The notes under the pieces were generated by a model, which did not search any database, was not told where the DNA came from, and worked only from the letters and a program-made list of their open reading frames with translations. DNA of 64,000 bases. It comes from JBDIBA01 sp039812705. Its GTDB lineage: Bacteria > Actinomycetota > Acidimicrobiia > Acidimicrobiales > JBBSGY01. The position numbers and the translations under genes are program-made. The stretch spans positions 12,478-76,477 of the forward strand of contig JBDIBA010000003.1 in NCBI GenBank assembly GCA_039812705.1, in the 5' to 3' direction. Positions 1 through 8,835 of the stretch are shown piece after piece; position 1 is the first letter of the stretch, and each line of letters begins with the position of its first letter.

Positions 1-869
1 GCGGCAAGGATGCGCGGAGCCTTTGAGGCACCTTGCACAACGGGCATGACAATGTGTCGACGCTGCTTCTCGACGTGCAGCTCGCCTTCACCGAACTGTT
101 CAATCGACTTGGCGGCCGCATCGACATCTGCTCCAGCGCCAAGCGTCACTTCAATTCGTTCGCCACCGACTTGAGTCTTGAGTTCATCGGCGGTTCCACG
201 CGCAATAACGCGACCGTGGTCAATCACAACAATCTCGTCGGCTAATTGGTCTGCCTCTTCGAGATATTGCGTAGTCAACAACACGGTGGTGCCGGCCTCA
301 ACCAGCTCTTCAACAATCTTCCAAACCGCAAGGCGGCTGCGAGGGTCGAGACCCGTAGTCGGTTCATCAAGGAACAGGATCTTTGGCGAAGCCATCAGGC
401 TTGCGGCAAGGTCTAGGCGACGCCTCATGCCACCCGAGTACGTCTTTACGGGACGTTTCGATGCATCGACAAGGTCAAACCGTTGCAACAAGTCATCACT
501 GCGTTCCTGTACGTACTGCTTGGGCAGGTGATACAAGCGCCCGACCATGTCTAGGTTCTCGCGTCCGCTCAAATACTCGTCTACCGCTGCGTATTGACCG
601 GTTAGTCCGATTGTGCGACGCAACTCATTCTGCTGAGTCTTGATGTTGTAACCAGCAACCCAGGCATTACCCGCATCTGCAGTCAGCAACGTGGACAACA
701 TGCGCACTGTTGTTGTCTTGCCCGCGCCGTTTGGACCGAGCAAACCAAGGACGGTTCCGCGCTTGACCTCTAACGACAGGTTGTCAACCGCTTTGGTTTT
801 GCCAAAGGATTTGGAAAGGCCCTGCGCCTTGATTACATAGTCATCGCTCACAGCGGCAGAGTTTGTCAT
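1..869 (-). CDS. ABC transporter ATP-binding protein, DrrA-like (partial, C-terminus beyond the window)
   Basis: The reverse strand reads from an ATG at 869 to the window edge without a stop, so the C-terminus is missing. The product starts MTNSAAVSDDYVIKAQGLSK and carries all ABC ATPase motifs: Walker A GPNGAGKTTT, signature YSGGMRRRLDLA, Walker B ILFLDEPTTGLD and a switch His in LLTTQYLEEAD (Gln-Tyr in place of the usual His). The DrrA/NodI-type C-terminal extension begins near the edge. The family energises export of drugs or lipids with a separate permease, which should lie to the left of position 1. The assignment to the daunorubicin-resistance branch rests on motif style and is moderately sure; the substrate cannot be told. 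Confidence 0.9.
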   Translation of the reverse strand, partial: MTNSAAVSDDYVIKAQGLSKSFGKTKAVDNLSLEVKRGTVLGLLGPNGAGKTTTVRMLSTLLTADAGNAWVAGYNIKTQQNELRRTIGLTGQYAAVDEYLSGRENLDMVGRLYHLPKQYVQERSDDLLQRFDLVDASKRPVKTYSGGMRRRLDLAASLMASPKILFLDEPTTGLDPRSRLAVWKIVEELVEAGTTVLLTTQYLEEADQLADEIVVIDHGRVIARGTADELKTQVGGERIEVTLGAGADVDAAAKSIEQFGEGELHVEKQRRHIVMPVVQGASKAPRILA

Positions 870-922
870 ATCGATCGCAAACGCAACGGATGTGTTTGCT
901 GAACTTGAAGCAAACTAGGCGA

Positions 923-1537
923 TTAGCGATCTTGCAGTGCATCGAGTGCAATCGCAAACGCAATGGCAACACGGCGATCGATCCTGCGTTCGGTGTCACC
1001 TGTCAGATCCATGACGTAGCGGTCACGCCATGACCAGATGCGCCGATACTTTCCAACTTCACGTCCGTCGATCTTGATGGTGAAGTGAAACGGAAGCAGA
1101 AACGGGACCTCGCCAACGACGGGAATCCAACCCCATACGCGGCGCAAAATTGCAATAAACATGTCCGATTCTTCGGCTGTTGCAACGATTCCACCCTGAG
1201 CATCGAGAATCTGCCAAGTCGAGCGCAACAAAGACGCGCCAAAGACTTTCTGCAAGGAGCCGATAGCGGTTCCATCCGGCAGTCGGACGTCGCTGCGGCC
1301 ACGAAACTCAAACACCTTGCGCGCCTTGATCTGCAAGAACGGCGTGTCGGTTTCACCTTCGGTGAAGTTCACCTGCTCGCGAATCTTCATGCGCTTCTGA
1401 CGTACTTTCGCCAGCACTCGTCCATCGCTGTTGTCGTCCGTGCCGACTTCGTGAACCGTGTAGGTGTTCACCATTGGTGCAAACCGCTGCTGCACAATGA
1501 ACTTATCGAGAGTGGTGACTTCTTCGCTGAGCGCCAT
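923..1537 (-). CDS. LURP-one-related / scramblase-like beta-barrel protein
   Basis: A 204-residue soluble protein. The pattern of short beta strands, with FVVQ-like openings (DKFIVQQRFAPMVNTYTV), a central LPDGTAIGSLQKVF strand pair and WQILDAQG, resembles the LURP-one-related (tubby C-terminal-like) fold. A hydrophobic C-terminal helix (AIAFAIALDAL) is typical of that fold, where it is buried in the barrel. Bacterial members have no firmly established role; some relatives bind phosphoinositides or act as phospholipid scramblases. It lies 54 bases downstream of the ABC ATPase start region on the same strand, so joint transcription with the ABC genes is possible. Family assignment is by pattern only. 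Confidence 0.7.
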   Translation of the reverse strand: MALSEEVTTLDKFIVQQRFAPMVNTYTVHEVGTDDNSDGRVLAKVRQKRMKIREQVNFTEGETDTPFLQIKARKVFEFRGRSDVRLPDGTAIGSLQKVFGASLLRSTWQILDAQGGIVATAEESDMFIAILRRVWGWIPVVGEVPFLLPFHFTIKIDGREVGKYRRIWSWRDRYVMDLTGDTERRIDRRVAIAFAIALDALQDR

Positions 1538-1588
1538 CGCGCTAGCTAATCACCGAATCGAACGCGTGTCGCGCAAATTCTTGAACAA

Positions 1589-2698
1589 CTATTCCCAGGA
1601 GCGTTTCGCAAGCTGCGATTTCACGCGTTCGATGTAAGAGTTCGCGGCCGGGTCGTGCCATTGGCCCGAGTAGTGAACACCTACACAACCCCAGGCGTCG
1701 CCACGGGTGCGAGCCCCCAACCAGCCAACCCCTTCGTAACACGCGCGCTTCATGGCAAGCGAATAGTCAAGGTTGTACGCCGTTGAACGCGCGCTCATGG
1801 GATAAGTGCCAGGGTGATAGTCGCTGCGCACCTGAAGCAGGCCAAATGCAGTCGGACACTCAAAGAGTGGTGTGGTCGTCGTCGTTGTTGGCAATGCCGA
1901 ACCAACAGTCGTTGACGGAGTTCCCTCAATGGGTGCAGTCGTTGTCGGTGTTGGAGGTGGTGTCGTTGCCGGACCAGGTTGAGTTGTTGTGGTTATCCCA
2001 CCGACGACAACGCGTCGCAAGGACTTGTCTGCGCACTTGGCCGGGTTGGTTTCATACCCACCCAATGCGCCTTGGCGCCAGCCGCTTTCGACCATCACTT
2101 GCGCTCGCACGGGATCTGGGTCAAACCCCCACTTGCACGAAGCCCATTGAATCAACTCGTCTGTCGTGCCGGCGTAACCACCAGTGACTCGCTTTGCCAA
2201 GTAGGCCGCTGCTGGCCCCCAGTTAGAAAGAGGCGCGCTGCCCTTTCCCTTGGTCTTGTTTGCCTTTGCGTTGGCAGGGCGATTCTCTCCTGCTCTTGTT
2301 ACGCGGGCCGCGCATTCAGCATCGCTTGGAAGCGGCTGACCAGGTTGGACCGCGAACGCACCAACATTGTCGTCGGGTGAAGGAGCCTCAACAGCTAGCG
2401 GCGCAGCGGGCAGAGTCGTCGGCACTGCACCTGCCTGCGGCGTCATCAATGGTGTTGCAACACTCGCCAAAACGGTCTGGGGAACAATCTGAGCATCCTG
2501 ACGCGGTTCTTCGCTGCCTTGTGCGCGCATGACGGGTACCTGCGAAGGCACGAACGCCAACAAGACCAACCCACACAAGATGTATTCGCGCCATCTCTCA
2601 GACACGTGGGACAGCCTCGACCCGGCCGCACGAGCGGCGGTCACCGGGTTCATTAGTCGCGCACGCCTAGTCACCCTTACTAATCGGCAGAAGCTCAA
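1589..2698 (-). CDS. exported lysozyme-like transglycosylase with internal Thr/Pro-rich insertion
   Basis: A 369-residue protein with an N-terminal signal anchor (residues about 38-57). A Pro/Ala-rich spacer follows, then a lysozyme-like domain from about 165 to the end. The probable catalytic Glu is E204 in VMVESGWRQG, and the GLLQV motif at 286-290 matches the GLMQ motif of lytic transglycosylases. In known enzymes these elements lie close together; here they are 82 residues apart because a Thr/Pro-rich stretch (about 234-278) interrupts the fold. Cys222 and Cys281 flank the insertion. The likely role is cleavage of peptidoglycan outside the membrane. A second ATG (residue 16, position 2653) is an alternative start that leaves a more ordinary signal sequence. 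Confidence 0.75.
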   Translation of the reverse strand: MSFCRLVRVTRRARLMNPVTAARAAGSRLSHVSERWREYILCGLVLLAFVPSQVPVMRAQGSEEPRQDAQIVPQTVLASVATPLMTPQAGAVPTTLPAAPLAVEAPSPDDNVGAFAVQPGQPLPSDAECAARVTRAGENRPANAKANKTKGKGSAPLSNWGPAAAYLAKRVTGGYAGTTDELIQWASCKWGFDPDPVRAQVMVESGWRQGALGGYETNPAKCADKSLRRVVVGGITTTTQPGPATTPPPTPTTTAPIEGTPSTTVGSALPTTTTTTPLFECPTAFGLLQVRSDYHPGTYPMSARSTAYNLDYSLAMKRACYEGVGWLGARTRGDAWGCVGVHYSGQWHDPAANSYIERVKSQLAKRSWE

Positions 2699-2859
2699 TC
2701 ATGAGAACCGGTTCGGGCGAACTTTCGTCATGAAATTGACGCTCAAGCCAACTTGAAAAGCTGCCGATAATTACTTGTATATGCCCGTGGTCAGGCTTGT
2801 TGATCTGGGCTTTTTTGGGTGATATTCATGCGTGTCACCGGGCCGAAGTCCGCGGGCAA

Positions 2860-4230
2860 TCAGCAACGCCTTCTTTGGTTGAGTTCTCGCGCTAGCCCGT
2901 CATCACCATCGAACGCGGCCCGCCACGACGTGATCGCTTGGGAATCGCTGACCTTCCATATTTCCCGGTATGCAATATCTTCCGAAAAGGTCGGCAGATG
3001 ATCTTGATTCCAACAGACCGAGCTACGAAAGAGTGCTCCGGGAGCGTTCATGAATCCTGAAACCAGCACCAAGCATGCAACGACACCAGCACTGAACCTG
3101 CGCCATATTTGATCTAGATCCGCGATCCATTGGAGAGCAGGGATAGCAAGAACCACCAGAATCGGCACGGCATCCGTAAGCAAACGTGGCCCATAGGAAT
3201 GACCGCCCCACCAGCTATCGAATGTGACTACTGCGACCCACTGAATGATTGCGGCAAAAACCAACGCTATAAACAGTCCATCGAGTACACGCTTACGCAC
3301 CAAGTACACGACGCCAACAATCGCCAAGGACAAAAACGGTGAAAAGACGAACAATCCGCGCGACGGACTGAACAGCGTGGAGATCGACGATCGCGGAACC
3401 CACGGCGCAAAAGGGTTCAATCGACCCGCTGCGAAGTATTCGGGAACCGCTGTTCCATAAAGGCTGTTGTTAACAAGAAACCACGGAATCAAGACGAAAG
3501 CGGCCCCAAGCATCGCAAGTGGAAACATGCGCCGGTGTTTGATCGCCAACCAAATCCCGATGGGTAAAGCGAGAGAAACAGCTGTTGGTCGCACTGTGTA
3601 GGCAGCCGCCAGGGGAATTCCAATCAATGCTGCGAATCGCGGATTTCGTTTCGATTTCAACGCAAGCCAGATTGCGCATAGATACAGCAACATCACTGGT
3701 CCATGTGTCCACAAAGACCGAGTAGCTGAAGACCAAGCACCCGTGCCTAATCCATACGCGAGGGTAACTCCTAGAGCAGTCCACTCCCGTTTTCCACGGC
3801 TCCACTTTGAAAGCAACTCCAATGCAATGTGGCGCATCAACAGTGCTGACAACGCCACCAGAATCGAGGACGTCACCACCTGATATTGAATGGTTGAGAA
3901 TGGAGAACCAGGGTCCTCATCAGCAAGCGGCGGTTGGCCTATGCGATCACGAATTGCATCACCAACCCAAACCACTGGCGCCTCAAATATCGCCGGTGTC
4001 CAGGGAAAAAACGAGACAAGACGGCCGTTATGGTCGCGAAGTCCGTAGAGGTCTGGTTCTACATACTCTCGGTATCGATTGACATCGAGGGTTTGATGAT
4101 GAACGAGCTCGCTGGCAATAAACGAGTACCTCATGGTGTCGGACATCACCCGCACTGGGCTCAGTAAGTAAATCGTCAGAAGAACTGCGAACAACCCAAG
4201 ATTGATTGCGATACCTCGAGCGCCCTTCAT
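2860..4230 (-). CDS. polytopic membrane protein, probable GT-C type glycosyltransferase
   Basis: A 456-residue protein with roughly ten or more hydrophobic segments. After the first segment (residues about 8-27) comes a loop with Asp and Arg (VMSDTMRYSFIAS) in the place where GT-C transferases of the PMT/ArnT type hold their catalytic Asp. No soluble domain is visible. Its ATG overlaps the stop of the upstream membrane protein by four bases (ATGA at 4227-4230), which indicates translational coupling. The two probably work together on a polyprenyl-linked sugar or surface glycan. The glycosyltransferase call is an inference from topology and the loop Asp; the donor and acceptor are unknown. Confidence 0.6.
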   Translation of the reverse strand: MKGARGIAINLGLFAVLLTIYLLSPVRVMSDTMRYSFIASELVHHQTLDVNRYREYVEPDLYGLRDHNGRLVSFFPWTPAIFEAPVVWVGDAIRDRIGQPPLADEDPGSPFSTIQYQVVTSSILVALSALLMRHIALELLSKWSRGKREWTALGVTLAYGLGTGAWSSATRSLWTHGPVMLLYLCAIWLALKSKRNPRFAALIGIPLAAAYTVRPTAVSLALPIGIWLAIKHRRMFPLAMLGAAFVLIPWFLVNNSLYGTAVPEYFAAGRLNPFAPWVPRSSISTLFSPSRGLFVFSPFLSLAIVGVVYLVRKRVLDGLFIALVFAAIIQWVAVVTFDSWWGGHSYGPRLLTDAVPILVVLAIPALQWIADLDQIWRRFSAGVVACLVLVSGFMNAPGALFRSSVCWNQDHLPTFSEDIAYREIWKVSDSQAITSWRAAFDGDDGLARELNQRRRC

Positions 4231-6524
4231 CTACTGGGTGCCACGGTCATATCAATTATTCGAAAGTTCATTTCTTGCGTGTCAGTTGGACTCTTTACCG
4301 AAGCGGCGTTCGAATCAATCTCGATCTGACTGAAACCCGGCTCGAGCGTCATCTCATGCGCAACCTCAATCGGTTCGTCAGCTGCCGTTACTTCTTGCTG
4401 CTTCCCATCTGGCCAATGCACAACGAAATTGGTTGGCAAACCAAAACCTTGAACAACTTGAAAGGTAATGCGCGTTGCTTGAGCGGATCTGGAAACGTTG
4501 TTAAGTGGAAGCGTGACGTCTTTCGGAGCCCACACGAAACAGCTTGCCTCTTGACATTGAGGTCGATACGCGGGCGCGCTCACCTGAACAGTGACAGGGA
4601 AGAACAAACTTTCACGCATTAGCTGCATGTAATTGGAATCCTGTGAATGACGCTTTTCTGAAAAGTCACGAAGGTCGAAGAACGACATTCTTCCATTGCG
4701 GCTGACAAGTGGCTTTGCTCCAGTAATTGACGACACTTGCGTTTCAATATCGACAGCGCGGTCTTGATACGCGTAGCGATCGATGTAAAGGCCCGTGAAC
4801 TCAGCCGCAACGATTTGGTCAAGCAGTGTTGGAACGTCAAAGAAATCCAACCTCGATTGCCAGTCAGCCTCGACACGTCCCTCAATACCGCCGTAACTCC
4901 AACGCAAGTTCTTCGTATGCAAGTAAGGACGCAACGGATCGTACGCGTCCATCTGGTTGTACTGAAGCTTCATTGGCTCAGGAAACTGCGTGCGTGGCAG
5001 TTGGAACACACGGGAATTGGCAGGCATTGTTGCCTCGACTTTGGCAAAGAAGTCAGCGTCGTCCTGAAACACTTGGCGGTTTTGCGCATAGGCAATTCCC
5101 TGCGTCATCCCGAACTGATCAAAGGCACCGAACGCCAGAAGAATTGCCAGCAATGCCGCAGCGACAACCGGCTTGCGCAAGGTCACAAACTTTCGCGCCG
5201 CCTTATCAATCAACAGTCCAACCGCGACCAATGACATGAAGGCAATAACAATTGACATGCGGTTCCAACCGCGAATCTGCGAGGTAATCAGCAGCGAAAC
5301 CAGTGTTGCGAAACCGCCAACCGTTGCGCTTATCAGTGCGACCAAAGTCAGCAATGCAAGATGCGACTCTGTTTCATCTGCACTTGATCGACCAACCAAT
5401 CGGCGAGCAATCACGAACAACAAATACAGCAGTCCAATGGACGCGACCAGGCCCAATGCCGTTGATATGTATTCACCCGGCACTGGAAACTTCGAGACGT
5501 ACTCACCGCGCAACTGAGCTAACGCCTGAATGCGATAACCGTTGTTGGGCAACAACATCTGCGCAAGCTTGAGTCCATAGGTTTCAGTGTCGGACTCCAA
5601 CCGCTTTGCACCAAGCACGTTCGCGCCATAGTCGTCGCGATAAGCAAAGGTAGGCGCCGCCAACATGACGAACGTCAGTGCCATGACTACAAACACGACG
5701 CCGACTTGCACAACGTGTGACCAGCGCCGCTTAAACAACATCACAACCGCCGCCGTGATCAGCAAGATGGCAGTGAACGCCGCGTAGTAGATCGAGCTGG
5801 ACACGAGCACTACAGCAAAAAGAACAGTCCGTAGGTTGTGCCAGTTGGCAAACCGTTTCAGATTCGTTACTGACTCGCGCGCGACAAACAGAGTTCCGCC
5901 TGCCAACACAGTCATTGCCATCCAGACGCCAAGTGGCACAGCGAAATAGCCCGACAGGAAGTAGTGGCTTGGTCCGCGACCAAAGTGATACGGAGCTATT
6001 GCATAAAGGATCGACAACGCCGTGGCCACCCACGGAGACACACCAAGCTTGCGCATTGCCCACCAGGCGGCAAGACCTATCGCTGGAAACTCAATCAAGT
6101 AGATGATGTTTTGCAGCGCCGCCCAGTTGTCAGTGAACAGCGAGAACACTTTTGCCACATACAAAGGCAACAGGTCGGTCAGTGGCCAGTCTTGGTAATG
6201 CTGAGTAAAGGGAGCTGCAAGGTAGGGATTGCTCCAGATGGTTCCGTTTTCAATGACTGCCTTAAATGCCATTGAGTTAGTCAACCCGTCGCCTGAGTAG
6301 GCAAACGGAATGCCGAGGTCGGCGTTCCAAACTCGGTAACAAACGCACGCAACCAATAGCGAACCAATCACTGAAGCAATCCACGGAAGATGTCTGCTGC
6401 GCACAAGACTTGCAATCACCGGCGGATTGTACGTGTCCAGGTTGCGCCACACCGGTGTTTCATCGAAGAACGTTGGACCTAGATGTCTTTGCGCAACTGC
6501 AAATACGTACGGCCTTCTATCCAA
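4227..6524 (-). CDS. large polytopic membrane protein with C-terminal exported domain
   Basis: A 765-residue protein. About twelve hydrophobic segments occupy residues 45-470. The first outer loop has Asp/Gly (YSGDGLTNSMAFK), as in GT-C glycosyltransferases. A hydrophilic region of about 290 residues follows and is probably extracytoplasmic. Its end (FQVVQGFGLPTNFVVHWPDG) looks like a beta-sandwich. It resembles large membrane proteins with YfhO/GT-C topology that modify cell-surface glycans. The ATG at 6524 lies inside the upstream GNAT gene (46-base overlap). A GTG at 6452, just past that gene, is an alternative, but neither has a clear ribosome site. It is coupled to the next gene by ATGA. 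Confidence 0.6.
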   Translation of the reverse strand: MDRRPYVFAVAQRHLGPTFFDETPVWRNLDTYNPPVIASLVRSRHLPWIASVIGSLLVACVCYRVWNADLGIPFAYSGDGLTNSMAFKAVIENGTIWSNPYLAAPFTQHYQDWPLTDLLPLYVAKVFSLFTDNWAALQNIIYLIEFPAIGLAAWWAMRKLGVSPWVATALSILYAIAPYHFGRGPSHYFLSGYFAVPLGVWMAMTVLAGGTLFVARESVTNLKRFANWHNLRTVLFAVVLVSSSIYYAAFTAILLITAAVVMLFKRRWSHVVQVGVVFVVMALTFVMLAAPTFAYRDDYGANVLGAKRLESDTETYGLKLAQMLLPNNGYRIQALAQLRGEYVSKFPVPGEYISTALGLVASIGLLYLLFVIARRLVGRSSADETESHLALLTLVALISATVGGFATLVSLLITSQIRGWNRMSIVIAFMSLVAVGLLIDKAARKFVTLRKPVVAAALLAILLAFGAFDQFGMTQGIAYAQNRQVFQDDADFFAKVEATMPANSRVFQLPRTQFPEPMKLQYNQMDAYDPLRPYLHTKNLRWSYGGIEGRVEADWQSRLDFFDVPTLLDQIVAAEFTGLYIDRYAYQDRAVDIETQVSSITGAKPLVSRNGRMSFFDLRDFSEKRHSQDSNYMQLMRESLFFPVTVQVSAPAYRPQCQEASCFVWAPKDVTLPLNNVSRSAQATRITFQVVQGFGLPTNFVVHWPDGKQQEVTAADEPIEVAHEMTLEPGFSQIEIDSNAASVKSPTDTQEMNFRIIDMTVAPSR

Positions 6525-6898
6525 TCGTCAATCTCAAACTCGGGACTCCAGCCAAGACGTTCATAAAGGCGTTGTTCATCTGAATCTGCAAGAACATGCA
6601 GTGCCAAACGACGGGCGCTGTTCTTCAGACAAACTTCTTCGAACTTCGCAAGCATCTCGGTGCCGACTCCACGTCCTCGAAACTCTGGGCCGACCAGCAA
6701 CTCGGAGGCGTAACCGACCCCTCCAGCAGCCCAACCCTTGAGGACAGCAATGATTGAACTTCCTTGGCGAGCCGCAATAACAATGTTTTTTGTGGACTTA
6801 ATTGCTTGATTTGGACCCGGCACCAAAGCCCACCCGTTAAGCATGAACTCCTCAACGTCGTCATCGGGCTTCTCACCGACTTGAAAGTCAAGATCCAT
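6479..6898 (-). CDS. GNAT family N-acetyltransferase
   Basis: A 139-residue protein with the acetyl-CoA binding motif of the GNAT fold, GPEFRGRGVGTEML (residues about 69-82, R/Q-x-x-G-x-G/A). Strand-forming YASELLVGP precedes it, and the C-terminal LYERLGW is typical of the family. It probably transfers an acetyl group to an amine on a small molecule or protein; the substrate cannot be inferred. It is the first gene of a leftward unit with the two membrane proteins and is divergent from the RibD-like reductase across a 112-base gap, which must hold both promoters. Confidence 0.85.
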   Translation of the reverse strand: MDLDFQVGEKPDDDVEEFMLNGWALVPGPNQAIKSTKNIVIAARQGSSIIAVLKGWAAGGVGYASELLVGPEFRGRGVGTEMLAKFEEVCLKNSARRLALHVLADSDEQRLYERLGWSPEFEIDDWIEGRTYLQLRKDI

Positions 6899-7010
6899 GT
6901 TGAGACGCTACCCGCCTCGCTAGAAAAAGGCACCGTGAACTCATTCACCAGGTAGTCAGCACGCTGTCCAATAACCTGGCCCGATAGCTGATGAACGCAA
7001 GGAGCAACCA

Positions 7011-7577
7011 ATGCGACCGCTGAAATACTCAATCAACGTCTCTCTTGACGGTTGTTGCGATCATCACGCAGGCGTTCCCAGCGAAGGGTTGCACAATCAT
7101 CACGCGGCAAACCTTGAGCAAGCTGATGCACTTGTCCTTGGCCGAGTGACCTATCAGATGATGGAAGATGCGTGGCGCAGTTCGCCTGACGGTGGCTTTG
7201 CCGATTGGATCGACGAAAAAATGATTCCGTTCGCAAAGACGATGGATGGGGCCAAGAAGTACGTCGTGTCCTCCACTTTGAAATCCGTGGACTGGAACTC
7301 CGAGCTCTTGCGCGATGATTTGGAAACTGCCGTACGCCAACTCAAAGAGCAGCCCGGCAAGGGACTTTTGACCGGCGGTGTGACGCTGCCGCTCGCACTA
7401 GCTGGATTAGGACTAATCGACGAGTACGAATTCGTTGTTCAGCCTGTTATTGCAGGTCACGGTCCTCGCCTATTGGAAGGTTTGCGTGATCGCGTCGACC
7501 TGAAACTCACGGATCGCCAAGAACTCGACTCAGGAGCGGTTGTCCTGCGTTATAAGCCTCAACCGACAGGATCTTGA
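7011..7577 (+). CDS. dihydrofolate reductase family protein (RibD C-terminal domain)
   Basis: A 188-residue single-domain protein. MRPLKYSINVSLDGCCD matches the opening strand of the DHFR-like RibD_C family (usually a SLDG motif). ADALVLGRVTYQMM and GKGLLTGGVTLPLALAGLGLIDEY match the nucleotide-binding strands. Such stand-alone proteins are NAD(P)H-dependent reductases of unknown substrate, not true folate or riboflavin enzymes. The start is supported by AAGGAG eight bases upstream of the ATG. It is a lone gene ending just before tRNA-Ala, which lies on the other strand. Confidence in the family is high; the function is unknown. Confidence 0.88.
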   Translation: MRPLKYSINVSLDGCCDHHAGVPSEGLHNHHAANLEQADALVLGRVTYQMMEDAWRSSPDGGFADWIDEKMIPFAKTMDGAKKYVVSSTLKSVDWNSELLRDDLETAVRQLKEQPGKGLLTGGVTLPLALAGLGLIDEYEFVVQPVIAGHGPRLLEGLRDRVDLKLTDRQELDSGAVVLRYKPQPTGS

Positions 7578-7609
7578 GTCAAGCCAATCGCATTGCCATC
7601 GAGCCGGGG

Positions 7610-7682
7610 TGGAGACGATGGGACTCGAACCCACAACCCTCTGCTTGCAAAGCAGATGCGCTACCAATTGCGCCACGTCCCC
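7610..7682 (-). tRNA. tRNA-Ala (anticodon TGC)
   Basis: The reverse strand folds into a full cloverleaf of 73 bases. It has a seven-base acceptor stem (GGGGACG with CGTCTCC, one G-T pair), a D-arm with GGTAG, an anticodon stem CTGCT/GCAG with loop TTTGCAA giving anticodon TGC, and a T-arm with GGTTCGAGTCC. The discriminator is A. The encoded sequence after it is CCC, so the CCA end is not encoded in full and must be added by the CCA enzyme at 39431. Confidence 0.97.
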
Positions 7683-7754
7683 GAGACGGCGAAACTTTAG
7701 CCTAGGACAGACATCAGCGGAGGCCGTTTGAGTAGAGAGCCACCTGAGGCTGCG

Positions 7755-8789
7755 TCAAAAGCCTATTCCACCGCTGTCCCAGCGATTTCCTGTCTCCAAG
7801 TCATCATTTGCGCTGCTCCGGTTCCACGAGTTACCCCGCCTGGACGGAGGAATTGACGGTCGAGTCGGAATCTCACTTTCATCGACTCTCTGATCGATTT
7901 CAGACGCATCTTGTGAACTGCCGTCCTCAACCACGCGGAAACCGCCGTCTTCACCGAGGTCGGCTTTGTCCACTGGAGCGTCCATCCCCGGTCCTCGCTC
8001 CGCCCCACTCTCTGGAACGGAATCCTGAGGCCCAAAGCCCATCGACTCGCGCAAGCTCTTGCCGTTAACGGTCAAGTTCTGAGTGCCGTGTGCGACGAGC
8101 CAGAAGTCACCCTCGACATCGACCTTGCCATTGTCTGAGGTCATTGTGCTCAACTTGGGTTTGACTGCCGTTTTCGAGCTCGGCGGCGCGGCCTTAACGC
8201 TCACTCTTGAACTACCAGATGAAATGATGATGGCCCCATCACGCACACCAGAGACGTTCGTTTCCCCGTGTTCTTGCTTAATCACCACATCGTCCGCATT
8301 GACGTCCAAGTGACTACACGCAATTCCCTCAAAACGGGCATCTCTTGGAAAGGTCACGTACACCAATGACCTGGACTGTGAATCCTGGGCAGCGCTTACC
8401 TCTTGCGAATGCCGCGTGACATCTTGGATGCCGTCACGAATCGGGGCGCCCGTGCCAGCGTCCAACCACCCTCGAATTTGCCAACCAACCCCTTCGACCA
8501 TTTCGGCGTCAAACTTCTGCTGGTTTCCGCCGACCAAACGCCGGACTACGACATGAGGATCGGAGTCGTCTCGCTGATGGACGCTGACATGATCGTCAAG
8601 ACCGCTCAGGCTTAGCCTGAGCGGCTCGTGTGACTTGGTTCGCTCGGTTGACTTACGCCTAAACAGATCAGACAACGATGCTTTTGGTCGAGGGTTGCCC
8701 AGCTTTATGACCTCAACCCGGTGGTCCTCCGACCAATTCACTGGTCGTGCCGGTACATAGTCCTTTGGGCCTTCTGACATAAGGCCCAT
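7755..8789 (-). CDS. uncharacterised soluble protein, slipin-operon paralogue 3
   Basis: A 344-residue protein with no signal peptide or membrane segment. The middle (residues about 140-245) is a run of short beta strands related to the two upstream genes. It shares FPRDARFEGIACSHLDVNAD with the next gene's VPRDAKLLSFGCRGLVTDVD, and HGTQNLTVNGKSL with its EGTGNVTFNGKDL. The flanks are charged and low in complexity (C-terminus rich in Ser, Arg, Asn and Gly). The repeated strands resemble DUF4097/adhesin-like beta-helical repeats, but I do not recognise the family. It is the last gene of the slipin unit, 46 bases after its neighbour. The function is unknown. Confidence 0.7.
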   Translation of the reverse strand: MGLMSEGPKDYVPARPVNWSEDHRVEVIKLGNPRPKASLSDLFRRKSTERTKSHEPLRLSLSGLDDHVSVHQRDDSDPHVVVRRLVGGNQQKFDAEMVEGVGWQIRGWLDAGTGAPIRDGIQDVTRHSQEVSAAQDSQSRSLVYVTFPRDARFEGIACSHLDVNADDVVIKQEHGETNVSGVRDGAIIISSGSSRVSVKAAPPSSKTAVKPKLSTMTSDNGKVDVEGDFWLVAHGTQNLTVNGKSLRESMGFGPQDSVPESGAERGPGMDAPVDKADLGEDGGFRVVEDGSSQDASEIDQRVDESEIPTRPSIPPSRRGNSWNRSSANDDLETGNRWDSGGIGF

Positions 8790-8835
8790 TGCACCACGGT
8801 CAACTGGCGCAATCCCACTTCAGCCGCCTTGGGCA

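Noticed and set aside
2740..2859. Terminator in the gap between the transglycosylase and membrane protein genes
   Set aside because: Only a four-base GCCC/GGGC stem precedes a T-run on the plus strand, while both genes are on the minus strand.
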